A stretch of 64,000 nucleotides of DNA from an uncultured Lactococcus sp. (GTDB lineage: Bacteria > Bacillota > Bacilli > Lactobacillales > Streptococcaceae), in the NCBI RefSeq assembly GCF_934191625.1, contig NZ_CAKPUG010000002.1:310001-374000 (forward strand), given 5' to 3'. The position numbers and the translations under genes were made by a program. This document shows positions 28,539 to 37,336 of this stretch, one piece after another. Position 1 is the first letter of the stretch. Each line of letters begins with the position of its first letter. The notes beneath the pieces are model-generated. The model saw only the letters and a program-made list of their open reading frames with translations, searched no databases and was not told where the DNA came from.

Positions 28539-28570
28539 ATTATAGCATTTAAGAAGTATGAAATACTTTC
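28539..28570 (-). promoter_or_regulatory. glpK promoter with palindrome over the -35 region
   Basis: TATAAT (28539-28544, TGC extension) lacks a recognisable -35 box. In its place is the inverted repeat AAGTAT-GAA-ATACTT (28554-28568), a likely activator site, presumably for the adjacent Mga-like protein. Confidence 0.6.
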
Positions 28571-28636
28571 ATTTTTTAAGAAATTCTAAAAAAAATTGAA
28601 AGTGTTTAGGAATTATTAGCTTAAAGTATAAAAAAA

Positions 28637-28667
28637 AACTAAAAGCCACTGTGTATCGCTTTTAGTT
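28637..28667. terminator. Terminator between Mga-like regulator and glpK
   Basis: A 10-bp perfect stem (28637-28646/28658-28667), flanked by A and T runs, working in both directions. Confidence 0.85.
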
Positions 28668-28685
28668 TTTTATCTGAAAAGTTAA

Positions 28686-30152
28686 TTAAGTGAGAATAGC
28701 TTTTCTTCGAAATTTTTCTTTTTTTAGGCTTTCGATACGCGACAATAACTCGTCAAAGTCATAATCACTCGAAAACTCGGAAAGGACATAGACAAACTTT
28801 CGGCTATCATTTCTTTTACTAGAGATAAGCAAGTCATAGCTCTGTCCTTCATGGTAGTGTTCCAGTTTAATCTTTTCTACTGCACGAAGGCGATTTTTCA
28901 AATAATGTTCCATGGGAATTTGATAAGCTGGCGTATCAGACAAGTCATAAGCCACCGTCAATTGCTGGGCAGATAAAAGTTCCAGCAACATTAAGGCATT
29001 ACGATAGCCAAAGATGAGTTCAGGTAAATCCTGCGTTTTAGGAATATAACTTAAGGCTATATTTTTGAGATTGTCCAGCAAATCTTGAAAACTCTTGTCC
29101 ACCCAATTTTGTTTATGACTGAGCAACGCCTCTTGGCTCTTTGTAAAGAGGCCACCATGGAAAAAGGCAAATTTATTATTGACTTGTGCCAGCTGATAAC
29201 TGATGGCTTTTTCCTCTTCAAATCCTAAACGATGGGGACGATAATGGTTCAGCATACGTTCTCTTAAAGAAATATTCAAGAGAACGGTGGGGATTTTTTT
29301 ACTGCGGAAAATATCAAAGCGGTAATAACTTTCCTTATCTAAGATGAAAAAAGACAGGAGAAAACTGTAGAAAAAGATTGTCTCACAATTATTCTTGCTC
29401 TGTTTATCATAAATGTATTGATAAAATAGAGAGTCTAATAGCTGATAAAGGTGATCATCTTGATAAGTTTTCTTCATTTCCAAAGATTGAGTAACTTGGA
29501 TATCTGTAAGTTTCCGCCTTTTTTCTGTAATGGCTAACCAGCGGTAAAGTTTATCTTTGCTACTTGCCGAAAAGGTTACTTTTAAGGTTTCTTCAAGTTG
29601 CAGGATAAAATCGGCTTGAAACTTTGTGAGTTGAAGCAAGTCTGGTCGAAATGTAGGATGAAGCGAATCAAATAGCATGTAGTAAAAATAGCGAATCTGG
29701 CTTTCTTCGCCCACTAACTTATTATTTTTGATTAGAAGCTCAAACTCGGCTAAAAGTTTATTGAGCTCTTTGATTTTACGGAACAAGGTTGATTCACTGA
29801 CCAATAATGCTTCTGCGAGTTCAAAAATCATGAAATTTTTTTGTTCTAAAAGTAAGAGAAGCAAGCGATACTTAATGCTGTCTTTGATTAAAAAGCTAAT
29901 GACCTCGTCTAAGCTTTGCGATCCTGCCATGTTTAGGGCAAGTTTATTGTCCTGACGCATCACTTCCATAGGTTTTCCCATCATCTGTCCCAGATAAGAA
30001 ATGTCCTCTAAGTAGCTTTCAATCGAAGGTCGAGAAAGATTTACCCCCTCACACAGTTCTTGCGCGGTTATCTTCTCCCGTTTGAGGTCCAACTGGCGTA
30101 GAATCTTAACCTGTATTTGCTCTTTCTTTTCAAGTAAAGCTTCGATATTCAC
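28686..30152 (-). CDS. Mga/PRD-type transcriptional regulator, probable activator of glpKOF
   Basis: 488 residues. Two N-terminal helix-turn-helix regions (about 20-60 and 110-150; FELAEALLVSESTLFRKIKELN is the clearer) are followed by a long helical region as in Mga-type virulence and metabolic regulators. A related gene sits in the same place before pneumococcal glpKOF. The weak -35 and the palindrome at the glpK promoter fit activation by this protein (inference). It is separated from glpK by a terminator. Confidence 0.8.
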   Translation of the reverse strand: MNIEALLEKKEQIQVKILRQLDLKREKITAQELCEGVNLSRPSIESYLEDISYLGQMMGKPMEVMRQDNKLALNMAGSQSLDEVISFLIKDSIKYRLLLLLLEQKNFMIFELAEALLVSESTLFRKIKELNKLLAEFELLIKNNKLVGEESQIRYFYYMLFDSLHPTFRPDLLQLTKFQADFILQLEETLKVTFSASSKDKLYRWLAITEKRRKLTDIQVTQSLEMKKTYQDDHLYQLLDSLFYQYIYDKQSKNNCETIFFYSFLLSFFILDKESYYRFDIFRSKKIPTVLLNISLRERMLNHYRPHRLGFEEEKAISYQLAQVNNKFAFFHGGLFTKSQEALLSHKQNWVDKSFQDLLDNLKNIALSYIPKTQDLPELIFGYRNALMLLELLSAQQLTVAYDLSDTPAYQIPMEHYLKNRLRAVEKIKLEHYHEGQSYDLLISSKRNDSRKFVYVLSEFSSDYDFDELLSRIESLKKEKFRRKAILT

Positions 30153-30311
30153 AGCTGCTCCTCTTCTTTTCTAAGCCAACATGTTTCGTAGGCGTTTTCA
30201 TATTCTCTTTCTATTTTATCACTTCGCTATATTTTGTGATTAAAAATTGCTCACTTTAGACACAAAGAAAGGATTAATGTTCACAACTCACTGCACTCAA
30301 GGATAATAAAA

Positions 30312-30335
30312 AGAATAAGACCAAAGCCTTATTCT
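30312..30335 (-). terminator. Terminator of the CLC gene
   Basis: An 8-bp stem (30312-30319/30328-30335) followed on the minus strand by TTTTTATT, directly after the CLC stop codon. Confidence 0.85.
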
Positions 30336-30339
30336 TCTG

Positions 30340-31551
30340 TTAAACTTCTAAATTTAGTTTTCCTTGTGCATAGATTGATGCATTACCATTGAGAATATAG
30401 GCAATGGTCACGATTGGCAGGATATATTGGACCGTACCAAAGCCAAAGACTTCTGCAGCGATGAAGATTGAAGCAAAATATGAGTTGGTTGCTGATGAAA
30501 AGACAGAAACATAGCCAGCAGCAGCGATCAAGCCAACAGGTAAGCCCAAAAGTAAAGCTAAGGTCGCGCCCAAACTTGCACCAATCGCAAAGAGTGGTGT
30601 TACTTCTCCACCCTGGAAACCGGCTGAGATACTTAAGACAGTAAAGAGCAACTTCAGAACCCAATCGTAAGCATTGATATGTTCTCCGTTAAAACTCATC
30701 GAAATTAGGTTGGTCCCTAGCCCTGCATAACGATCAAGATGGATAAAGATAAGACCCAAGCTCAAAATCAATCCCATAAGTAAGATACGACGATAAGGAT
30801 TAATAAGTTTACTTGCCATATAAGACTTCATAAAGGCTAAGCCTTGCGCAAAGATGCGACCTACCAAGCCAAAGCAAATTGCCACAACGAGCAGCTTCAG
30901 AAGTACTAGCGGATCAATATTTAAGTCAGTATTGACCATAAAGGAAAATTTTTCTAAACCTAAAGCATGTGATGTCGCACTGGCCGCATAGGAACCAACC
31001 AGAGCTGGGAAAAGTGCGATGTATTCAATCTTGCCCACCATCAGGATTTCAATAGCAAAGAAAGTGGCAGCTATCGGTGTTTGGAAGAGACCGGCAAAAC
31101 CGGCTGCCATCCCCGTAATCAAGAGCACTTTTTGTGCTTCTTTGGAAGATAATTTCCCCCCAACTGTATGGCCAATCGTGGCACCAATCTGGACAGCTAC
31201 ACCTTCTCGACCCACACTGGCACCAAATAGGTGCGACAGCCAAGTGGAAAAGATAATCAAGGGCACTAAACGCTTAGGAATATCTTCTCGTCCTTTATTC
31301 CCCGCTTCAAAAATCAACCCCATTCCTTTTTGACTTTCCTTACCAAAACGTTGATAGACATACACAATCAAAAGACCTGCTAAAGCCAAGAAAGGAAGAA
31401 AATATAAGGGATGTGCGTCACGTGTCTCCGTAATATAAATCAAGCCACGCCCAAATAAAGCATCCACAGCTCCAATAATTACTCCAATCACAAGGGCTAA
31501 GAAGGCATAAAGGACAGACCATCTTGATATACCAATTTTTATATTTTTCAT
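30340..31551 (-). CDS. CLC-family anion channel/antiporter, possibly fluoride type (CLC-F)
   Basis: 403 residues, ten or more membrane segments. The gating-glutamate motif reads GREGV (114-118) instead of the GREGP of chloride CLCs, and the later ion-site loop reads FQGGEVTPLF instead of GIFAP-like. From memory, both changes are typical of the CLC-F branch, which expels fluoride in exchange for protons and also occurs in streptococci. A chloride role is the alternative. No fluoride riboswitch was recognised upstream. AGAGG lies at long spacing before ATG. Confidence 0.75.
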   Translation of the reverse strand: MKNIKIGISRWSVLYAFLALVIGVIIGAVDALFGRGLIYITETRDAHPLYFLPFLALAGLLIVYVYQRFGKESQKGMGLIFEAGNKGREDIPKRLVPLIIFSTWLSHLFGASVGREGVAVQIGATIGHTVGGKLSSKEAQKVLLITGMAAGFAGLFQTPIAATFFAIEILMVGKIEYIALFPALVGSYAASATSHALGLEKFSFMVNTDLNIDPLVLLKLLVVAICFGLVGRIFAQGLAFMKSYMASKLINPYRRILLMGLILSLGLIFIHLDRYAGLGTNLISMSFNGEHINAYDWVLKLLFTVLSISAGFQGGEVTPLFAIGASLGATLALLLGLPVGLIAAAGYVSVFSSATNSYFASIFIAAEVFGFGTVQYILPIVTIAYILNGNASIYAQGKLNLEV

Positions 31552-31703
31552 TAAATGTAATTCCTCTTACATGTATAATAATAGCAATAATGCAGAAATC
31601 AAATAAATTGACCCTGCCTAATAAAATGTTCAGGCAATCCCGCTGGGAATTGTCGTCTAACATGAGCTCCTTCAGGAGCAGATCTAGGAGCGTATTAAAA
31701 ACA
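31552..31703. other. Unexplained structured intergenic region upstream of the CLC gene
   Basis: On the minus strand three hairpins occur in a row: GCTCCTGAAGGAGC, then CAATTCCCAGCGGGATTG, then a GCCT/AGGC stem with a 12-nt loop. A further AGGAGC copy (31685-31690) could compete with the first stem. A plausible CLC promoter (TTGATT, 16 nt, TATTAT) lies after them, so they are either upstream DNA or part of a separate small RNA. I could not match a known riboswitch class. Confidence 0.35.
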
Positions 31704-31724
31704 GGCCGAGCACAAAGCTCGACC
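31704..31724 (-). terminator. Terminator of the glyQS-DUF896 transcript
   Basis: An 8-bp stem (31704-31711/31717-31724, one G-U pair) followed on the minus strand by TGTTTTT, just after the DUF896 gene. Confidence 0.85.
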
Positions 31725-31728
31725 ACTT

Positions 31729-31968
31729 TTAATCGCGCATACCTTTGGCGCGTTGTATGTCTTTAAGTTTTTCTGGTGTGATGTCTTTTCCATCTTCATC
31801 TACCAATTTTACTGCTTCAACTTGACCGCGGAGATTTTCACGTACGCTATCAAGATAGATACGGCGCAATTCAGCACGTTCTGCAGTTTCAGCTTCTGTT
31901 AGACCTTCTGCTTTGTGTTTACGTGCAAGTTCATTGATACGTTCAACTTGTTCATTTGTAATTGCCAT
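31729..31968 (-). CDS. DUF896 family protein
   Basis: 79 residues starting MAITNEQVERINELARKHK and containing the ERAELRRIYLDSVRENLRGQ segment typical of DUF896 (B. subtilis YnzC type): a small helical cytoplasmic protein of unknown function, described in B. subtilis as under SOS control. Here it is 16 nt downstream of glyS with an AAGGAGG site and before a terminator, so it is probably the last gene of the glycyl-tRNA synthetase operon. Confidence 0.9.
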   Translation of the reverse strand: MAITNEQVERINELARKHKAEGLTEAETAERAELRRIYLDSVRENLRGQVEAVKLVDEDGKDITPEKLKDIQRAKGMRD

Positions 31969-31984
31969 AAGACCAATATCCTCC

Positions 31985-34018
31985 TTATTTTGTATTGATT
32001 AAACTAAAGTCAGCCATTGTCCCTGTAAGTGCTGAAAGCTCTGTAAGCAAGGCCAGACGATTGTGACGTACTTTTTCATCTTCTGCCATAACCATCACAT
32101 TTTCAAAGAAATTGTTAATGGCTGGAACACCTTTGCTGACAAGAATATCATATTTCTCAGAGGCTGACAAGCTTGCCCATCTTGCTTTAAGTTCTTCTGT
32201 AGCTTCGTAAAGTACGCCTTCAGCATCGTTCTCAAAGAGTGCAGAAGAAACCTCTCCGACATGATCGGCTTTTTTCGCCAAGTTAATCACTCGTGAAATA
32301 TTTTCAATAGCTGGTTTAAATGTGACTTCTTCCTTGTGATCATTAAGCATTGGCGCAATTTCCATCATGTTGGCGATATCCAATATATCTGCTGCAATTG
32401 TTGCTTCAACAATATCGTGGCGGATTTTCTTATCCAGTAGAAGTTTTTGCACACGCCCTTTGAGGAAATCAATAACTTGCTCTTTATTTTCATAATCAAG
32501 TGTGGAAATAAACTCAGAAAAGTCAAAGTGCCAGTTGAATTTTTCTATGATACGTGTCAAGCCTTGCGCAGCACGACGTAAAGCGTAAGGGTCATTTGAG
32601 CCTGAAGGAATCAAGCCTGCGCTAAAGAAAGAAAGAATACTGTCGATTTTATCTGCAGCAGCCAAAACACTTCCGACAGCAGTTTCAGGTAAATCACCTT
32701 CAGCGGATACCGGCATATAATGCTCCCTAATAGCTGTTGCTACGTTGGCACTCTCTCCTGCAAGTAGAGCATATTTTTCACCCATAACACCTTGAAGTTC
32801 ATCAAATTCACCAACCATACCTGTCAAAAGGTCAAATTTGTAAATATCTGCCGCACGCGCCACATCTGACTTTTCAGTTTCGGTCAGCTGGGCAATATCC
32901 GCCAAATGAGCCGCAATTGCTTTTGTACGCGCCATGTGTTCTGTGATTGAACCGATTTTTGCGTGGAAAGTTACATTTTCCAGTTTCTTCACGAGATCTT
33001 CAATTTTTAACTTTTGATCTTCTTTCCAAAAGAACTCGGCATCTTCCAAACGGGCAACCAAAACTTTTTCATTACCTAAGATGACATTCTTCATGCCTTC
33101 AGCATTACCATTACGCACGGAGATAAAGTGCGGTGCGAGCTTACCTTCTGCAGTATAAACTTCAAAATAGCGTTGGTTATCACGCATTGAAGTAACCAGA
33201 ACTTCTTCAGGAACTGACAAATATTTTTCATCAAAACTCCCAACGAATGCTGTGGGGTACTCTACTAGGTTATTGACTTCTTCAAGAAGTTCCACATGCT
33301 TTTCGTCTGTGAGTTCAACTTTCCAGCCGTGCTCAGCAGCAATTTTTGTGATTTGCTGGCTAATTTCAACTTTACGTGCTCCAGCATCAACCATAACAAA
33401 ATTATCAGTCAAAACTTTGTCATAAGCTGTCGCATGTTCAAGCGTAAATTCTTGATTTGAAAGAAAGCGATGACCTCGTGTTGTATTTCCTGCAGTTACA
33501 TCAAGAATATCAAAGGGAACAACTTCGGTATCGAGTAAAGAAATCATCCATTGGATAGGACGTACGAAGAGGAAACTGTTATTCCCCCATTTCATGTAAG
33601 TTTTAAACTGCATTTTAGAAATGACTTCTTCGCCAACTTTTGTCAAAATTTCCTGTGCAGCTACGCCCGCGATATGTTTGTTTGCGAAATAGTAATCCCC
33701 CTTGAGGACCAATTCGTCCGGTGACACACCTTGTCCACGAGAGAAACCTTGAATAGCTTTTGACCAGTTTCCTTCAGCATCTTTAGCAATTTTAGCAGAT
33801 GGACCTTTGACTTCTTCGTCCATTGCTTCAGAATTTTCAGCAAGTCCTTCCACTAAAACAGCCAAACGACGTGGTGTTGAAAATTTGCGAATAGCATCAA
33901 ATTCTAAACGGTTTTCATTCAAAAAGTCCGAAAGACGTTCTGCCAATTGATTGATTGCAGGTGTTACCAAGTGGGCTGGCATTTCTTCCAAGCCAATTTC
34001 GAGTAAATAGTTTGCCAT
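31985..34018 (-). CDS. glyS: Glycyl-tRNA synthetase beta subunit
   Basis: 677 residues, the usual size. It supplies the tRNA-binding half of the alpha2-beta2 enzyme. Begins LLEIGLEEMPAHLV and contains FSTPRRLAVLVEGL near residue 45 and the HD-like middle region MVGEFDELQGVMGEKYAL; a DALR-type anticodon domain occupies the end. Its ATG shares one base with the glyQ stop codon (TAATG), so translation is coupled. Expression is governed by the T-box leader upstream of the operon. Confidence 0.97.
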   Translation of the reverse strand: MANYLLEIGLEEMPAHLVTPAINQLAERLSDFLNENRLEFDAIRKFSTPRRLAVLVEGLAENSEAMDEEVKGPSAKIAKDAEGNWSKAIQGFSRGQGVSPDELVLKGDYYFANKHIAGVAAQEILTKVGEEVISKMQFKTYMKWGNNSFLFVRPIQWMISLLDTEVVPFDILDVTAGNTTRGHRFLSNQEFTLEHATAYDKVLTDNFVMVDAGARKVEISQQITKIAAEHGWKVELTDEKHVELLEEVNNLVEYPTAFVGSFDEKYLSVPEEVLVTSMRDNQRYFEVYTAEGKLAPHFISVRNGNAEGMKNVILGNEKVLVARLEDAEFFWKEDQKLKIEDLVKKLENVTFHAKIGSITEHMARTKAIAAHLADIAQLTETEKSDVARAADIYKFDLLTGMVGEFDELQGVMGEKYALLAGESANVATAIREHYMPVSAEGDLPETAVGSVLAAADKIDSILSFFSAGLIPSGSNDPYALRRAAQGLTRIIEKFNWHFDFSEFISTLDYENKEQVIDFLKGRVQKLLLDKKIRHDIVEATIAADILDIANMMEIAPMLNDHKEEVTFKPAIENISRVINLAKKADHVGEVSSALFENDAEGVLYEATEELKARWASLSASEKYDILVSKGVPAINNFFENVMVMAEDEKVRHNRLALLTELSALTGTMADFSLINTK

Positions 34019-34986
34019 TATTTTGCCTCCTGTTCTTCTGCCAATTGTGCCAGAACTTTTGTATATTTCCCTTTTTCTCCCAGATATTTCTCACGTAAGT
34101 CTTCATCTTTTAAAAGTGGGAAGCCAAGTTTAGCACGTTCTTCAATAAATGTTTTGGCAACTTTACGCGCCATTGTACGTACGCGGTGCAGGTATCCAGC
34201 ACGTTCAGTTACAGAAACTGCACCACGTGCATCCAAAAGGTTAAAGGTATGAGAACTCTTCAAAATAAAGTCATAAGCTGGGTGAACCAAACCTAAGTCT
34301 AGTAATTTAAGTGCTTCTGCTTCGTACTTATTAAACAAGTCTAATAGCATATCTTGATCAGACTCTTCAAAAGCAAATTTTGAGTGCTCATATTCTGGCT
34401 CTTTAAAAATATCTCCATAGAGTACGCCATTCCCCCATTCGAGATCATAGACACTGTCAACTTCTTGGATAGCTGTCGCCAAACGTTCTAAACCATATGT
34501 AATTTCAGAAGTTACGGAATCCACTTCAATACCACCAACTTGTTGGAAATAAGTAAACTGTGTACACTCTTGACCATCAATCCAAACTTCCCAACCAATT
34601 CCGGCACAACCCATTGAGGGATTTTCCCAGTTGTCTTCTACAAATCGAATATCATGCTCTAAGGCGTCAATACCCAAGGCAGCTAAACTTTCCAAGTAAA
34701 GTTCTTGGATATTCTTTGGTGAAGGTTTCATGACTACTTGAAATTGGTGATGTTGGAAAAGTCGGTTAGGGTTTTCACCGTAACGTCCATCTGCTGGACG
34801 TCGTGAAGGTTGAACATAAGCTGCTGACCAAGGTTCAGGCCCATTTGAACGTAAGAAAGTATAAGGACTCATTGTTCCTGCACCAACTTCGTTATCGTAG
34901 GCTTGCATCAAGTTTGCGCCTTGCTTAGACCAAAAAGCCTGCAAAGTCAGAATCATATCTTGGAATGATAATTTATTATTTGACAT
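34018..34986 (-). CDS. glyQ: Glycyl-tRNA synthetase alpha subunit
   Basis: 322 residues. Class II catalytic subunit forming glycyl-adenylate and charging tRNA-Gly. The near-N-terminal [21 protein letters not shown] and [22 protein letters not shown] are diagnostic. AAGGAG precedes the ATG. It is the second gene of the T-box operon, 13 nt after the FNT-family gene. Confidence 0.97.
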   Translation of the reverse strand: MSNNKLSFQDMILTLQAFWSKQGANLMQAYDNEVGAGTMSPYTFLRSNGPEPWSAAYVQPSRRPADGRYGENPNRLFQHHQFQVVMKPSPKNIQELYLESLAALGIDALEHDIRFVEDNWENPSMGCAGIGWEVWIDGQECTQFTYFQQVGGIEVDSVTSEITYGLERLATAIQEVDSVYDLEWGNGVLYGDIFKEPEYEHSKFAFEESDQDMLLDLFNKYEAEALKLLDLGLVHPAYDFILKSSHTFNLLDARGAVSVTERAGYLHRVRTMARKVAKTFIEERAKLGFPLLKDEDLREKYLGEKGKYTKVLAQLAEEQEAK

Positions 34987-34999
34987 TTAATTCTCCTTA

Positions 35000-35779
35000 T
35001 TATTTATTAAGTTCATTCATTTGGCGTTTATATCCAAGGAAATAGAAACCAGCAACAAAAATAATGCCACCGATGATGTTTCCAGCATAGACAAGACTAA
35101 AATTGCGAATGAAGTCCATCCATGTTGCGCCACCTTCAAAGATTGCAGCCGGGATAGCAAAAGCATTTGCCACACTGTGCTGGAAACCAATTGCAACAAA
35201 AGCCATTGTTGGGAACCAAATTACCATTACTTTTCCTGCTGCATCTTTGGCTCCGTAAGAAAGCCACATTGCAAGGCCTACAAACCAGTTACACCCTACT
35301 CCAGAAACCAAGGTCTGAAGCCAAGTTGCATTTATTTTCGAGTGCGCAACGGTGATTAATTCTTCACGATACACACCTGTACTTGTCAACCCAACAATGT
35401 GTGCAAAGAAGAAAGCCACAAAGAAGGCGCCCAGAAGATTAAAAATTGTGATGACAATCCAGTTTTTAAGCAAATCTGAAAACTTTACCTTCTTTGCAAA
35501 AAAAGATACAGAAACAGCTGTCATATTAGATGTGATAAGCTCGCCACCGCCCATTAAAATAACAATTAGACCAATAGGAAACACTGCTGCCCCGATAAAA
35601 CTTGCCAGACTTCCAAAATCATCGACTACACTTGATATGACGCGGATATAAAGCAGATAACCTAAAGAGATTAACGCGCCCCCAATAAAGCCAAGTACAG
35701 CTTTTTCTAACATCGGTCGTTTGACCTTTTCTTGCCCATGGTGAATAGTTGCAGCCAATATTTCTGCTGGATTCATCAT
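35000..35779 (-). CDS. Formate/nitrite transporter (FNT) family channel
   Basis: 259 residues, six membrane segments. FNT family features include FIGGALISLGYLLYIR near residue 30, a GGGELITSNM-type loop near residue 75 and the NWFVGLAMWLSYGAKDAAGK region near residue 165. Members pass formate, nitrite or other small monovalent acids. It has an AAGGAG site and is the first gene after the T-box leader, so its expression should rise when tRNA-Gly is uncharged. Formate and glycine meet in one-carbon metabolism, but that link is inference. Confidence 0.88.
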   Translation of the reverse strand: MMNPAEILAATIHHGQEKVKRPMLEKAVLGFIGGALISLGYLLYIRVISSVVDDFGSLASFIGAAVFPIGLIVILMGGGELITSNMTAVSVSFFAKKVKFSDLLKNWIVITIFNLLGAFFVAFFFAHIVGLTSTGVYREELITVAHSKINATWLQTLVSGVGCNWFVGLAMWLSYGAKDAAGKVMVIWFPTMAFVAIGFQHSVANAFAIPAAIFEGGATWMDFIRNFSLVYAGNIIGGIIFVAGFYFLGYKRQMNELNK

Positions 35780-35799
35780 AATGTTCTACTCCTTAAAAT

Positions 35800-35941
35800 A
35801 ATATAAAACCGCGCAATACACCTGTCCTAAGACAAAGGGTGCTATGCACGGTTCCACCTTTATTTTTTACTTCATTCGTATTGCGATGATTTTGGGCCAT
35901 TTTAAATCTCGGCTTTCACTGTCCCGAGTCGCTTGCTTTAC
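35800..35941 (-). ncRNA. T-box leader controlling FNT-glyQ-glyS-DUF896
   Basis: The minus strand carries the T-box core AAAGGTGGAACCGTGC (35846-35861), overlapping a long terminator stem (35807 to 35853) followed by TTTTATATT. Upstream is a hairpin with CTCGG/CCGAG arms around GACAGTGAAAG that resembles the distal loop of stem I. A GGC triplet (35896-35898) is the best candidate glycine specifier, supported mainly by the downstream genes. The leader is short (about 140 nt), so stem I appears reduced. Confidence 0.85.
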
Positions 35942-35947
35942 TTTCAA

Positions 35948-35976
35948 ATTGTAGACCTTTTTGTTAGAAATGTCAA
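35948..35976 (-). promoter_or_regulatory. Promoter of the T-box operon
   Basis: Consensus TTGACA (35971-35976), 17-nt spacer, TACAAT (35948-35953). Confidence 0.9.
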
Positions 35977-36276
35977 GGCGAGACTTCAAGTTTTGAATGA
36001 TTCAGTTTTCAAAGGTAAAAAGAGAGCTTTAGCTTAGTGCAGATTATCAAAAAGTTTTTTTCTCTCCCAATAATTTGTTCTAGTAAGCCAATCAGAAAAA
36101 AATTTTTAGATTATAAGTTTGCTATTTGTCCTTTTTGTAGTACTCATCTTAGGGCTGGTTCTTCCTTTCGACCTATCACCATGATCAAGGGCTTTTGTAA
36201 TTACTCACCTAAAAAAATTAGACACGGGAATCAATTTGATAATCGTACAAATGAAGCATAGCTCCACTATAAAAAG
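35977..36276. other. Intergenic stretch without a supported gene
   Basis: About 300 nt between the T-box promoter and the TerC terminator. A 74-codon frame on the plus strand (GTG at 36037) contains CPFC and is cysteine- and lysine-rich, but has no ribosome site and no family I recognise. It may be a remnant of something older. No RNA gene was seen. Confidence 0.4.
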
Positions 36277-36297
36277 AGCTGCACAAGAGGTGCAACT
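36277..36297. terminator. Bidirectional terminator after the TerC-family gene
   Basis: Arms 36277-36284 and 36290-36297 (one mismatch) with A and T runs on both sides. Confidence 0.75.
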
Positions 36298-36301
36298 TTT
36301 T

Positions 36302-37324
36302 TTAATGTGTTCGATTGTAAATAATGCTTGAGATAAAGGATAATACGATAATAATCCCACCAAGTAAACCTGTCACCGCTTCACCAATTTCCCAATGAAT
36401 GCTTGCCAAAATTAGAATGGCCAAAGTAAGAATTGCCCAATGCGCTCCGTGTTCTAAATAAACAAGTTCATTAAGTGTTCCTTTTTCTACCAAGTAAAGG
36501 GTCAGTGAACGGACAAACATTGCCCCAATAACGCCTAGTCCAAGTAGAATAATAATAGGATCTGAAGTTATCGCAAAAGCACCAATAACGCCATCAAAAC
36601 TAAAGGAAGCATCGATAACTTCGAGGTAAAGGAAGAGGGAGAAAGCTGCTCTTCCCACAGCGTAGGAAGTCTGTCCTGCAGTTTCGGTAGGCATATGCTC
36701 GGTCATCATATCGCCAAAGCCATTCACCAACATATATGTTACTATTCCTAAAATACCTGAGAATAAAACAGTATGCGCATCAGCCGCGATAAATTCAGCT
36801 GTCAATAAAAGAATAATCATCGAAATTATTGCATTTGCTGCTGGAAAATGGCCGATTTGTTGCAAGACTTTCTCAGGAAGTTTCAACCACGTATGTGCTC
36901 TTTGGTCAAAGAAAAAACCAAGTGCTAGCATCAAAAGAAACATTCCTCCAAAAGCAGCTATAGAAGGATGCGCATGGTGTAAAATGTAGCCATAGGTCCC
37001 TGGTACACTGGGATCACCTTTTTCTAAAGCTAAGCGCATTGCACTTATCGGATCTAGTTTTGCGGAGACACCAACGATCAAAAGTGGAAAGACCAGGCGC
37101 ATACCCACAACGGCAATCAAAATACCCACCGTCAAAAATATTTTACGCCACGCATGGCTCATACGCTCCAAAATACGTGCATTAACAATGGCATTATCCA
37201 TGGAAAGTGAAATTTCCAATACTGCTAGGATAGTGGTAATCATTAAACCATCCCAACCAGCATAGAGATAAGCGATAATCAACGCAATAATACTAACAAT
37301 AAACGAGCTTCTAAAAATTTTCAT
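36302..37324 (-). CDS. TerC/DUF475 family integral membrane protein
   Basis: 340 residues, about nine membrane segments. The EISLSMDNAIVNARIL motif near residue 37-52 and EVIDASFSFDGVIGAFAIT near residue 222-240 are the paired acidic membrane motifs of the TerC superfamily, in the DUF475 variant. TerC relatives are implicated in tellurite resistance and in metal (notably manganese) export or metalation of secreted enzymes; the function of DUF475 is not established. AAAGGG before ATG; 12 nt after the YigZ gene, so probably cotranscribed. Confidence 0.85.
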   Translation of the reverse strand: MKIFRSSFIVSIIALIIAYLYAGWDGLMITTILAVLEISLSMDNAIVNARILERMSHAWRKIFLTVGILIAVVGMRLVFPLLIVGVSAKLDPISAMRLALEKGDPSVPGTYGYILHHAHPSIAAFGGMFLLMLALGFFFDQRAHTWLKLPEKVLQQIGHFPAANAIISMIILLLTAEFIAADAHTVLFSGILGIVTYMLVNGFGDMMTEHMPTETAGQTSYAVGRAAFSLFLYLEVIDASFSFDGVIGAFAITSDPIIILLGLGVIGAMFVRSLTLYLVEKGTLNELVYLEHGAHWAILTLAILILASIHWEIGEAVTGLLGGIIIVLSFISSIIYNRTH

Positions 37325-37336
37325 AAATCCCTTTTT

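Noticed and set aside
31552..31703. Fluoride riboswitch before the CLC gene
   Set aside because: The conserved GGNGATGG and CTGATG-type segments of the crcB motif were not found on either strand.
36037..36261. 74-codon plus-strand frame with a CPFC motif
   Set aside because: Starts at GTG without a ribosome site, lies behind a divergent promoter and has no recognisable family; composition does not look coding.
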